From contig JAJKFH010003165.1 of NCBI GenBank assembly GCA_023333565.1, forward strand, positions 744,001 through 808,000: a stretch of DNA of 64,000 nt. Reading direction: 5' to 3'. Shown piece by piece: positions 26,894 to 38,154 of the stretch; the stretch's first letter is position 1, and every line of letters begins with the position of its first letter. The notes beneath the pieces were generated by a model. That model was not told the origin of the DNA. It did not search any database and saw only the letters and a program-made list of their open reading frames with translations. Source of the stretch: Puffinus mauretanicus. Its lineage: Eukaryota > Chordata > Aves > Procellariiformes > Procellariidae. Both the position numbers and the translations under genes were made by a program.

Positions 26894-27614
26894 ATACTTG
26901 CCTGGCACCTGGGCAGGATGAGCCCCTGCAATGACACTGTCAGGGGACAGAGGGGCTCGGGAGCAGCTCTTTGGGAAAGCCCTGAGGTGGTGGTGGGCAG
27001 CTAGCTGAACGTGAGCCTGCGGTGTGCCCTGGCACCAAAGGCAGCCAGCAGCTCCTGAGCTGTGTGATCTGGGGTATGACCCGAAGAGGGGGATTGTCCC
27101 CCTCTGTGTGGCACTCATCAGACCACATCTAGATACTGAGTCCAGTTTTGGGACCTGACACAGGAAAGATGTGGACAAACTGGAGAAAGTTCAGGGGAAG
27201 GCCCCCAAGGTGGTGGGGCTGGAGCACTTGCCCCATGAGGAGATGCTGGGGAAGCTGGGCTGGGTCAGCCTGGAGAAGGGATGGCTTTGGGGCACTTAAC
27301 AGCCCCCAGCACCGATGAGGGGTCGTGGAGGAGATGGAGCTGGGTTCCTTACAGCGGTGCAGGGTGGGAGGGCGAGAAGCAATGGGCAAAAGTTGAAATA
27401 AGAGAGGTTCAAGCTGAGTATCGGGAGAAACTTTGCCATGAGGCAGTGGAGCAGGTCACCCTGAGTGGCCGTGCAGTCTCCATCCTTTGAGAGTTTCAAG
27501 CCCTCACTGATCCAAGCCCTGAGCAACCTGGTCTGATGCCAGCGCTGACCCTCCTTTGGGCAAGAGAGTAGACTGGGTCCCTCCCAGCCTGATTTAGCCT
27601 GTCATCCTCTGATC
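26894..27614 (+). mobile_element. old CR1 LINE 3' fragment (ORF2 C-terminal part and 3' UTR)
   Basis: Recognised from CR1 3'-end landmarks in order: a degraded segment with GTGTGCCCTGG and GATTGTCCCCCT (about 27,025-27,110), CTGAGTCCAGTTTTGGG (about 27,137), GATGTGGACAAACTGGAG (about 27,170), CCTGGAGAAGGGATGGCTTTG (about 27,270), GAGAAACTTTGCC and the CCCTGAGCAACCTGGTCTG segment near 27,517. It ends near 27,614 in a degraded form of the usual terminal motif, without the ATTCTATG-type tail repeats. The left edge is uncertain because the solo LTR abuts it; CR1 similarity is weak before about 26,985. Many indels abolish any reading frame. It resembles the fragment at 57.09 kb more than the younger copy at 46.6 kb. 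Confidence 0.8.
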
Positions 27615-30600
27615 TTAATCAACTGAAAATGGGGTCCTGCTCTAAACACACTTAAAAGTGGTAGTGCTGCCTACGCTGCCTACAACAGCTGCGTTGAGCC
27701 TGAGATCAGACTGCTCTCATTGCAGATATGATGGACAGCATCCAACCAGCAAATGGTGGACCACCTTTTTTCTTCCCTTTTTGCTTTTTAAAGATATTTG
27801 AGAAGCTTGTGGGGTCTGGGTGAGTCTTCCAAATAGAAACCTAACCACACAGATTCATCTGTGTAAAAACCATATACGGTCTCAAACAACTGTGCTCAGG
27901 TCAACACAATGCTACATTTTACTTTGATATAGATTAGATTTGTAAATTGAGAAATACTGTAGCGGCCCTTGCCAGAGCTGAGCCGTCCAAGAAATATTAA
28001 GTTTAAACTCGATTCAGATCTGAACACTGGAGCTGTATCCACAGTCTTGCACACCATCCAGCTTTTCTTAGTATCTATCACTGTTACTATTTGTTATGAC
28101 AGCTACATTATTTGTGAGGTAATGGAACATTATAAAACAAAGCAGAGCTGTTTAAAGTATCAAAATTCCCTTATTGTGAGTACTTTCGTCTTAGGTTTCA
28201 TTATTTTTTGCGTCATCCAGAATGTACATTTGTATACTATAGACATGATAAATCTCTATATTAATCTTTGTGACCTGCATTTGCCCTGGCTCATGCGATC
28301 TCAGTATTTCCACAGTAAAAAAATAACAGAAGACTCGATGTAGAAAATTTAAGGCATTGACTGTGTTTATAAAACTCACTATGGGCATGATCTTGTAATT
28401 CCTTTACTTGGTTAAATATTCATTACTCATCTAAGGACTGTCACCGAAGTGTAACATTACGTGTAAGGGGAGGTTTATGACATTAGGCCCCGGTGAGATG
28501 TTAACATTGGCAGCGATCATCCCTGTCTTCCATCAAGTGGAGGAAGTCATGGAAATGAAACAAGAAGTTCTTGTGGAAATGATTGCATCGGCCGCGTCTG
28601 GTGGGGAAAGCCGGAGCATGAGGCAGGGAAGCTGCAGGTGTGCTGGGGCGGGAGGGGGCTGAGAACAGCCCCGTGCCCAAGCGAGAGGCAAAGGGCCAGG
28701 CGAGGGCAGCCTGCAGGAGCCTGGGCTCAGCCCCACTGAAACGAGACCAGGTGCCACAAAGCAATGCAAGGCACCCGGGGGGACGATCTAGAGGGGAAGG
28801 AGGCAGCTATGGGGATCAATATGAAAGCAGCAGCATTTTTAAGAACTGTTCTTCACATTAGCCCATGATGTCAAGGTGTCTAATGGTTTATTATTCTTAA
28901 TCTTACTGCATTATTATTCCATTATTATTATTATTCCTTTTATTATTCCATTTAGTTTGATACTAAATAAAGACAAGCAGTAACCAAAAAGGACACCTTC
29001 AAGGCCTGGGTGCTCTGCATGCCCTCCCAGGGTAGACTTTTAATCTCCCTCCTCTCACCATCAGCGCCATCCTGTGCTTGGATTTTTGGGGATGCTGAAC
29101 CTTGCCATTGCCATTATTGTAGAAGAAAGCAATAGAAAGTGGGGATAATAAAAAGGACATTAAGAGAAACAAAGGGGTTCAGCAAAGGGGGAGAGAGCAA
29201 CAGAAGATACATTAGGTAAAGACAGCCACATTAATTCTTGGGGAGAGAAGGAGCAGCAAAGATGACTTGAGGACTGCCAATCATCCGCAAAGAGGAAGCA
29301 CATGCAGCACTTAGTCCTTTATGCAGTGTGGGAGCCGTTGCAGGAGCGTCCTGACCTTTCTTAGGCCTGTGCGTGTTTGATAAATGCTACAAGACTTGGT
29401 GGTGATGTGGCTCACTTATTGATTCCAGACCTCAGTGTCCCCATCAGGGGTTGCAGTATCCTACATATGAATAGATATCTGGAGTAGAAGTTCTGGTTCA
29501 GTTTCCTCTGAAAGGTTTACATGTACCGGAGACATTCTGCAGACTGGACCAATGCATGGAAAGTTGGGCCAGGTACTTCAAGGTAAGGTGCTTCAAATCC
29601 CTTTACTGCTCTGGACCGCAGGAGCCTTCAGGCACAGCACTTCTGGTGTGGAGTGACTAGCCCATATGAGTTAGGAGGTCAGAATCTGAAGCAGAGAATT
29701 AAGCTGTTGCTTAAAAAGGAGTTCATTACCATCTGTTTGCAAATACATTTTTTCTCTCAAAGAAACTTAAAATCAATTAAAAAAATGACTTCCTGATAAT
29801 AGTATTTATTTAAATAGTCCTTAATTCAAAGCAATTCAGCATGCTTCAGACTTAGAGATGACTTACACTTCTTTCATAGCTTCATCAACCGTATGATCTC
29901 CACAATGATCTCTGACCTCCGTCAATATCCTCTCATTTTGCCCTGTGGTGGAAAGGCTGTGCCAGCCATCTCATTCAGCACAGCAATAAAAAGCCCTGCA
30001 AAGCTTTATTCGCTGGCTTTCAGTTGTTAGTTACTGGCTTCTAGCTCTGACAGATAGTAAGTTGCCACAAGCACGGCCATGGCTGACACCTCCGAGTACA
30101 GAGGAGTGCGTGGTGCTAGCAGGCACGTGAATGACAGGGTTTGCGAGCTCCTATTCCAACCCTGCAATTGAGTGGGCGACACTGGAGAAAAAGAACAAGA
30201 CTGGCGCTATAATCTTGCGCTGAGGGCTTCCCACTTAATTAGTATAAAAATCTAGCTCATTTGTGATGTTCAGAAATACTGAATTTCATGCCTTTCCAGG
30301 AGAGAGATGCTTTCAGTCTGTTAGAAAAAAGACAGCTTTATCTTTTCCTTGCACCAGCATGCAAAGAAGTTGTTTTGAAAAAGAAAATCTAATTAAAAGC
30401 TCTTAACACAGTCTTCACGGCTGAGTCACGTTCCCAGGTACCTTGTGTTCCTCATGTTGTGTCAAACAATAAACATCTGACTCAAGACGGAGGCTGCTGC
30501 TCCTGGGGCCAGGCACCTGGGCGCTAGGTGTTGCGCTATTCATTATCACAATGTTTGAGACCCTTTTCACATCTAGCCCTGAGCCTTGCTTTCTCTGCAG

Positions 30601-33600
30601 ATCATTTTGCTTTTCTTCTCCAGTTTCTAAAAATATTTCCTCTGTCTTCTCACTGATGAGATTCCTGGAACTGTGAGGATCCTGGCAAATTTGTAGGTGC
30701 AGTTTGTTATCACTTGAATTGCAGGTGTTCAGAAGCAAACCTGGAGAGGGGGCAGAGTTTGCCAGCAGTGCTCTTCAGAGCAGAGAAAGCCCATGTTTCA
30801 GAATCTCATCTGCACAAGGAAAATGGAAATAAAAAGAAAATGATTTTGTTTGGAAGAATAGCAGAATGACCAGAACTCAATACTAGTGCTACTACAAAGG
30901 CTACATAAAGCATTGTGACGAGATGTGTATCTGTATTTATATTATAATAGATAAAAATGTTACCACCCTCTCATATGAAGATGTTTTAAACTCAACTGGT
31001 TACACTGGAGCTGATTAGTTTTGCCAGCATGGGATTAACATAGTGTATTGACTGGTATTTTGGTATGGGTTTGCTTTTTTTTTCTCAATATCAATTTAAG
31101 AGTCATCAAAAATAACAGTGTAGTTATTTGATTGCTAGTCAGCTGGGTTGAAGTCCAACCTAAGGGCCAAATAAATCATAGGGAGTCATTCCACTTAGTC
31201 AGATAGATTCTGGGTCAGGAACTATAGCTTATGTTGTTGATATTAAAATATCTTCCTAGTGTGTCATACAAGCTGTCACAATTTTATGTGGGGACAGATC
31301 ACAATTTCACACTATTTCTGTGCAAGTATCTATAGTGCAGTATCTAACAAAATATTAATTGCTATTTTTTATAAATTTGACACAAGGAAACATGAATTTA
31401 TAGATGAATATTGCACCATAAAACCCCTAATAGAATATAATCTATGTCTTTGTTTCTGTGGCTTTCTCATTTTCTAAGGAATAAAGATTGGAATTATTGA
31501 ATTCCTTTACAAAAGGTATTTCCCTACTAATCCAGTTTCCCTGGGAGTATCATATTTAGGTGTAAAACAAAAGAGAGGCAATCCAGAATGGATTAACAAA
31601 CATAAATACTCCCAGAGACCTTGAGATCCCAGTTTGTCGGGGAGGGTGGACAAAGGCGCATGGTAATACACAAATACTCATCTCCTGCACTAGAGACCTG
31701 ATGTGCTGGAAAGCTAATGGGATTGATGCAAAAGGGCAATGTGGAAAGAACTGGCCTAGTTCCTGCAGCCGTAGTATGTGTTTGATGTGCAGTGACATTA
31801 TACTTGCGGAAATAAATTATTTAGGTCGGTCTGAGGGGGTCAGCAGAGAAATTCCTATGGCTGGACATGAATTGTCTTCTGACACTTCAAGTACCTTTTC
31901 TATTTGTTTGAGTTTTTTTTCAATTCCTATTCTGTTTTATCTGTGAAAGCGGTACTAGACCAGAGCACTCAGTGTTCAGTTGCTCCTAGATCTGGCTGAC
32001 AGATGACAATTTTGCACAAGGGGAGAGAACTGCTCATGCTGCATCTACAGTGATTTTTCATGTTTGATGGCAGGAAAGGGCTGTCTGTTTTCCATGAATA
32101 ACAGCATGGTTATGATTAGATTGTTCTTTAGGTGCTGTCACAGCGTGAGCTGGTCCTTTAAAAGATTTGGGTTAAACTTGCCCCATATATTAACATAGTC
32201 TCTTTAGCCTCAACAGAGTCTGGTCTAGGGAATGAGAGTTTAGGAATCAATATCCATATCTGTATAGTAACTGGTGTAAACATGTTTGGATTTGCAGTCA
32301 TGGTATGTTTGTGGTATGTATGCCTGAAAAAATGTTGCTTTATTTCCCAAGTTATATGCGTTATTTTTTCAGTATGTGCTTAGCATTTTTCTAAACCAGA
32401 AATGAGAGGTCAATGTCCATAATGACTGTCAAAAAGACCCAGACATCTCCTAATATTTATAGAGGATGTGCATTATACACGAGTGCTAACATAAAAATCT
32501 AGCTCTGTGCAAGAACCGACAAAAAATATATCTCTTTTAGCAGGCAGGAGCCCATCCTAGAATATTTTGTTCTCTTATTTGTATCTCTAAAGAGTAATTC
32601 TGTGGTTACTAGGAGTGCTTTCTGTGCAGCTCCTTCCTCCAGTACTTGCATATTCCTCAAGTGTCCTTGGATCTCCACCGGAGTCTTTCTCAAAGGATAT
32701 TTGTTCTTCCCAGTCCACCCCAGGAGCCGACCAACCTGCAGCTACGTAGACTGCGTGTTAGATTTTAATTTCATTCAGTTGCAATATTTGTCATTCGCTC
32801 TCTTTCAAGTAATTTTTCCCTATTTTTTTATGTATAAAAGAGTTTTACATTGTTGGATAACATTTGGTTTAGAGCAAGGCATGAGAGTTCTTGCAGCCGT
32901 AAGCCTCTGTGAGACTTCAGCCAGCCAGGACTCTGGTGGATAGTAGAGACAAGATTTCTGGGATTTTCAGCCTGCTGTGATATGCACAAAATTAATCAAT
33001 TTTTCTATTTCTGTCCTTGAAAGCTTGGTTTAATATGTACCTGATGCAATTAGGCTATGGGCTCCACTAATTCTAGTTACCTTGCAATCAGTTAGAGGTA
33101 GAAAAAATTTGCAATATTGATAAAGTTGAGCTTTCTGTTTAAGCCAATTGCTCTCCTCTTGAAGGAAATTGCTCCAATTTAAAGGCAATAAATGTTTAAT
33201 CATTTGTTACTTGTCTCACTTGCAAATACTGCTGATGGTTATGTTGTTTATCTATACTGACTGTCTGAGAAATGGGAAGTGGTTAAAAATTCTTTTAAAG
33301 GTTTTATGAAGACAAAGAAGAACTCATGAATTGTCTTGTAAGATTTTTTCCACCTGAGCTGAACTGCTAAACCTGATGTTTGACAGATAAATTAGTAAAA
33401 AAGGGCAGCTAGTTTCTGTCTGTTGGTAATTTGAATTTCTGTACAGTGGATGAAATTTTGCTCTCCTTTATGAAAACATACATTTGGAAAGTATAAGTGA
33501 AGTCATCTGAGTGCCTGCTGTAAAACTGGTGTGAGAGCAGATTGGATGATTTTCAGAGGATTATTTGGCCCATGATAAACAGTGTAAAAGTGGAAACAAC

Positions 33601-36600
33601 AATAACTTTGGATAGCTTTATTTCATCTAAGAGCATTGGAGAGAAGGGAAGACAGGAACTGCTGAGCCTATGTACAAGCAGCAGTCCTGACTCCTTTGTA
33701 CTGAGTCCTGCCAGTTGCGTTGGAAGTCAATACCTAATAGAGACTACATAATAATACGAATCACTGAAGCATTATGTATCGAGGGGCTTCTGTTTTGGAT
33801 TTAACATGTAGGCCAGCTACAGCGGTTGGCCGGTTTTCTTTTACTCCTTTTTGTTTGCTCATGTTAGGGATGAGCGTTGTAAGGTAGCCATCCTGCTTTA
33901 ATTATTGATCTGTCATTCTTTATTTTCAAATTCCTTCTTAAAAATCAGTTCTGAAAAATCACCACTATTCCATGGGTGAGGCTGATTTTTAGCCAGAGCC
34001 GTCAGTAGTTGTCTCACTGCTGAGAACCAGTAGATAGACTGTGAATACTAAGGACCAGAGAAAAACATCTTTTCTATGGAAAAGCCTGTCCTAAAGACTG
34101 TTGAAATTAAAGGTCCCGTTAATTTCCCTCCTCTTTAGATCAGGTCCTGATAATGTGGGCACTGGTCTCCAGGGACAGCACGTGAGCTCTGGCCTTGAGG
34201 AGGGATGAAATAAAGCTGCCTCAGTCTGGTCATTATGCTCATGGCCAAAGTGCTGTCACTCTTCCCTTCTCTCTCCTGCTGTAGCCACAGCGCTGCACCA
34301 GGCATCGCAACTTGCTACCAGCTGCAACTGGACCTTGGCGTATAAATGAGTGCAGCTGGGTGTTTTTTCCACCCCTGCTCTAAGCTAGCTCTACGTGCGG
34401 GCATCGGGACTGCAGAGACCATTCCTGCCTTGCACCTGGCTGCTTTGGAGCACAGGTAGAGCAGACACTGAGCTTGTGCCCATCCTTATAGACAGCATCT
34501 GTTATTTATTCTATTTCCACAATTATGTGGAAGCTTAATGTCCTCTGAAAAAAATGGATTTAGTAATGTCTCCTCTACTTCTTCCTCCTGCTCTCCTTCT
34601 CTCTAAATAAGTAAGTTCTTAGGACGGATTCAGATAGATTGGGAGCCCTAGAACTGCTTATACAAGTCTAAGCGAGTGGCTTCACTCCTCCACTTTCCCA
34701 AGGGAATAAACTGATAAAGGAATATGTTTCAGTGTTTTATTGTATTGGTCATTCGCATTAACAATGTGTTTTTCCACTGCGTAAACCTAATGGTTCCCAT
34801 GGCGCTTTTTCCTGGTGTTCTTGGCAAAAATTTCCTCCCTCTGCTGCTGCCCAAGTTGTGGTCATACTGAGCTGTTGCATTCTTCTCTAGGAAATAGCTA
34901 TATCTGCATTGGGCATGTGTAGTCTGCTAACATATAATGGAAACTTACAGGAAGAAAGAGACAACATAAGTGTAAGACTTATTACCTCCCTTTACAATGA
35001 AAGTTTCCAAGCTGTAATGCAACTGTACGCAAGCATGTTGAAGTAGGACTAATTTTGTGATTGGGATTAGATTAAAAAGAAAACATGCAATGTGTATATT
35101 GTTCTGGTCCCAGCAGAAATTCACAGACATAAACACTGGGACCAAAAATAGTCAAGTCGAGCTCAGTGTTACTTTATATAACCACTTAATGTGCTACCTT
35201 TTCTTACCTTTCTTTAACTTCTTCAAATTAAAAGGCAGCAATTTTGCTTCCAGCCATGCTGTATTTTGTTAGTGTTCCGAGTTTCCTGGGATATAACCAT
35301 CACTGTTCAGTTGTGCGCTGGTTGCTGTAGTTATGACGGCTGCAGCTCTTGCTGCATGGCTTCATTCGTGCAAATGCCAGCTATTTGTTCAAATGCACAT
35401 AGTGTACTTTGTCCGCCTGCCTTTGGCCGCTAAACCCATATGCATATAGCAATCGGTTTAGTGACACTCCGTTCTAGCCTTGCTATATTCCTCCTGAAAA
35501 TTTGCCATGTCACAGAAAAAAAGCACAAGGTTAAGTATTTCTAGCAAGGAACAAGGAATGTTATTAAAGAAAAAAAATTATCATACCCCTGGAGAGTCAG
35601 TTATTCTGAGAATCATGCTTACCTTTGCCTTCTAGATAGTGATTTGGAAAATAATCATAGTCATCCTCATAAAGCACCTTTTTACAACATGGTTTCACCT
35701 AGTGATATGAGGTAGCACGGAAGAACATTTAGTCACACACATAGCCAAAGAAGGCACGGACAATTATTTCTGTCTTAAAAAAATACATGCTGTGAATTGT
35801 TTAAGTGTTTGGGAAAAATATTCACTTCTGTCCAGGTTTATAAAATCCAGTTCATTGTGTTTAATCACACTGTTTTTCATTTTAAGTAATACAACTTAAA
35901 AAGCTCAGGCAATAATCACTGAGAAAGCAATTTTAAAGTAAGTTTCTAGCCTTGGGAGACTTTCTTAATTGTTGGTGTTTGCTGTATAATTGTATAAGCA
36001 CTTGGCACTTACCAGGTATCATTTACAAAGCACTTTCTTTGTAGCTTCTCTAGTGGTATTAACAAGAAAATTTGCAGTTTTGAGATACATCCTGCTCTAT
36101 CAAGGAAGATAAAGCCAAAGCTATGCCCTTGCCTGTTTTCTGGTTTCTACATTTGAAGTGGTCTTTTTTTAGCCATTTTGAATACAAATGCATGTTGAAT
36201 AGGCTGAGGAATGGGAAATCCATGTGAGTCTTCAGCAATCCTGTAAATGCTGACATACTCTGAACAGCGTCTCTGTTCCCATGTCTGGAAGACAAAGATA
36301 GAGAAAGATCGTTTTATTGTTCAAGTATTTTCCTTTTTCTGGCTTCTATTTTCCTGACTGAAATCAATATTTCAGGGCTAATGGATGAGGACGTCTGCTG
36401 TTGCTGCCTAAAATGCTGACCTTGGCAATCAATATATTTAGCTTGGAGCATTTGAGATGTCAATTATTATGATAATACTTCAGCATTTACTGCCTGCAAA
36501 ATGTCTGGGTTATTGGGTTAGAGTTCCTCTGCAACCTTATCTTTCCCACTTTCTCTCTTTTTATACTCTGTAACTGCTGGGGACTCCGAACGCTTGAGCA

Positions 36601-37860
36601 CAACTGTGTTAAGCAATTATTTTATTAGGACTGGATGAACGATGGTTTTTGGTTTGTTTTCTAATTTGTTGATCATTTTGAAAATGCAGAGGGACAAGCA
36701 AGCTGTTCTGAATAATACGTTTCACTTCAACAGAAAGTTCTTTGTTCTGATGTTTTAAAATCTTTTGAAGCAGATTTTGAAGATTTTTAATAACAATGAG
36801 GTGAAGCTTGCCACAAAGTTATTACCTACTGAAGAAACGGGACCCCTTTTTGTAGAAAACACTGAAACATTTGACTTAATTTTTTCATTGTGGTCTGTAA
36901 CTTAAGTGAATAATTTGATTGTATCTAAATGAATTTAGTGTCACTGATTGTACTTTTTTTTTCTCCAAAAATGATTTCATTTAAGGAATATCACATAGCC
37001 CAGGATTTTAACGCAAGTAATTTCCAAGTGCTTTCAAATGGCACCTTTCTCCCTTCTCGTCTTTGTTTTATACAACGTGAACTGCCTAGTCTGTGGGTTT
37101 TTCCTGCTCTTGCCTGGACAGAATAGGGTTAAACACCATCATCCCTGCCAGCACTGGTGCTTCGTCTGTTGTCGGTTTGTTGCTGAGCTTCTGCACCAAA
37201 TTACCTGGATGCAGTAAAGACCTTGACCTTGATCCTTGTGACCATAAAGGCTCTCAACAGATCTAAGAAATTATTGACCTCAGTCCAGAGCTTCAGTAAA
37301 GTTTGTCAGTCTCTGTAGAGCATAACAGTAGATAGACCATTTTAAATGATGGCTTTTTATTCATAGGGCAGTCTTGAGCTGCAGCAGCTAATCTTATTAG
37401 AGAAAATTAGGTCTGTCTTGGAGCTTTAAAACCTGTTTGTGGGGCTCTGGCCCCACAAGTTGTCAATCAACTGAAACCTGTCACAAAGGTTTACAAAGAC
37501 TGACCGTAAATTGCTAAAGAATGACAGCTATTGTACATGACTGCATTGCCTTCAGATTTGTCCAGATCTGCATTTTTTGCAAGTTAAAAGGAGTCTGCGG
37601 TTAACAGAATAAATGCTTTGTCTGATAGAGTATTGAAGACAATTGTGAGTATTGACGTTATTTGTATTATATGGTGTTTTTTTCAGAAAGAGCAAAGATT
37701 GCTAAAAATGGACTGTGAAAAGGTGTTATTCATGTGTACTTGTATCAGTTGAAAAGTTTGTTCCTCAGTCCTGTAATAACCAATACCTTTGCACACATAT
37801 GGCACTGTTTAAAGGGTTTTCAAATGCTTCTTATGATGCTGAATAAGCAAAGTCTGGCCT
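27615..37860. other. noncoding single-copy stretch, no gene seen
   Basis: Open frames do not exceed 124 codons (27,969-28,343) and none has family motifs. A GC-rich patch at about 28,590-28,800 interrupts AT-leaning sequence; it gives overlapping short frames on both strands and is not CpG-dense enough to call a CpG island by eye. ATT-rich simple sequence follows at 28,905-28,955. The remainder, including a smooth AT-rich stretch around 36.4-36.6 kb that could be a conserved noncoding element, shows no gene structure. Confidence 0.55.
28905..28960. repeat. ATT-rich simple repeat
   Basis: Irregular runs of TTATTATT broken by CC dinucleotides. It is a decayed trinucleotide microsatellite. Confidence 0.8.
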
Positions 37861-37879
37861 GAAGCCCTTCAAGGTAATT

Positions 37880-38098
37880 GAGAACTTTTCCATTGACTTC
37901 AATGGGCTTTAGCTTAATGGACATTAGTGAATTTAGTCTCTCAAAACCACTTGGACTATTGTTATCCTCATATACTAGTAGAGAACTGAGACAAAAAAGT
38001 GAAATGACATGCTGTCAGTCACACAAACAAGTTGGCAAAGACAGTGTAAGAACTCAGTGTTTTTGCTACCAGTCCAGTTATTCAACCACCTCTGGTTG
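37880..38098 (-). mobile_element. ancient MIR/L2-type SINE relic, minus strand
   Basis: From about 37,980 the plus strand follows the reverse complement of the MIR core: GAGAACTGAGACA, then GTGAAATGACATGCTGTCAG, CACACAAACAAGTTGGCA, AAGAACTCAGTG and CCAGTCCAGTTATTCAACCACC. These correspond in order to the remembered MIR antisense landmarks (GAAACTGAGGCA, AAGTGACTTGCCCAAGGTCACACAGC, AACCCAGG, CTTAACCACT). Upstream, CATTGACTTCAATGGGCTTT (37,890-37,909) is a motif I associate with old amniote L2/MIR-like repeats. The copy is heavily diverged, as expected for such an old family. Confidence 0.55.
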
Positions 38099-38154
38099 AA
38101 AAAAAAAAAAAGCAAAAAAAAAAAAAAACAAGGGGGAAAAAAAGGCAAAAAAAT
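38099..38154. repeat. A-rich low-complexity tract
   Basis: Runs of up to 15 A are broken by single G or C bases and one GGGGG. It directly follows the MIR-like relic but lies on the wrong side to be that element's own tail, since the relic runs on the minus strand. Confidence 0.9.

Noticed and set aside
26894..26907. ATACTTGCCTGGCA resembling the 5' end of U1 snRNA
   Set aside because: Similarity stops after about 14 bases. No U1 stem-loops or Sm site follow, and the sequence soon becomes CR1.
27969..28343. 124-codon plus-strand open frame
   Set aside because: AT-rich, no motif, no splice or promoter context; likely a chance frame.
28590..28800. Possible CpG island or first exon in a GC-rich patch
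   Set aside because: Only about 200 bases long, modest CpG count by eye, and overlapping frames on both strands with no family match.
35705..35720. GAGGTAG motif recalling the let-7 seed region
   Set aside because: Seven bases only; flanks do not match let-7 and no precursor hairpin is visible. The same applies to the copy near 62,820.
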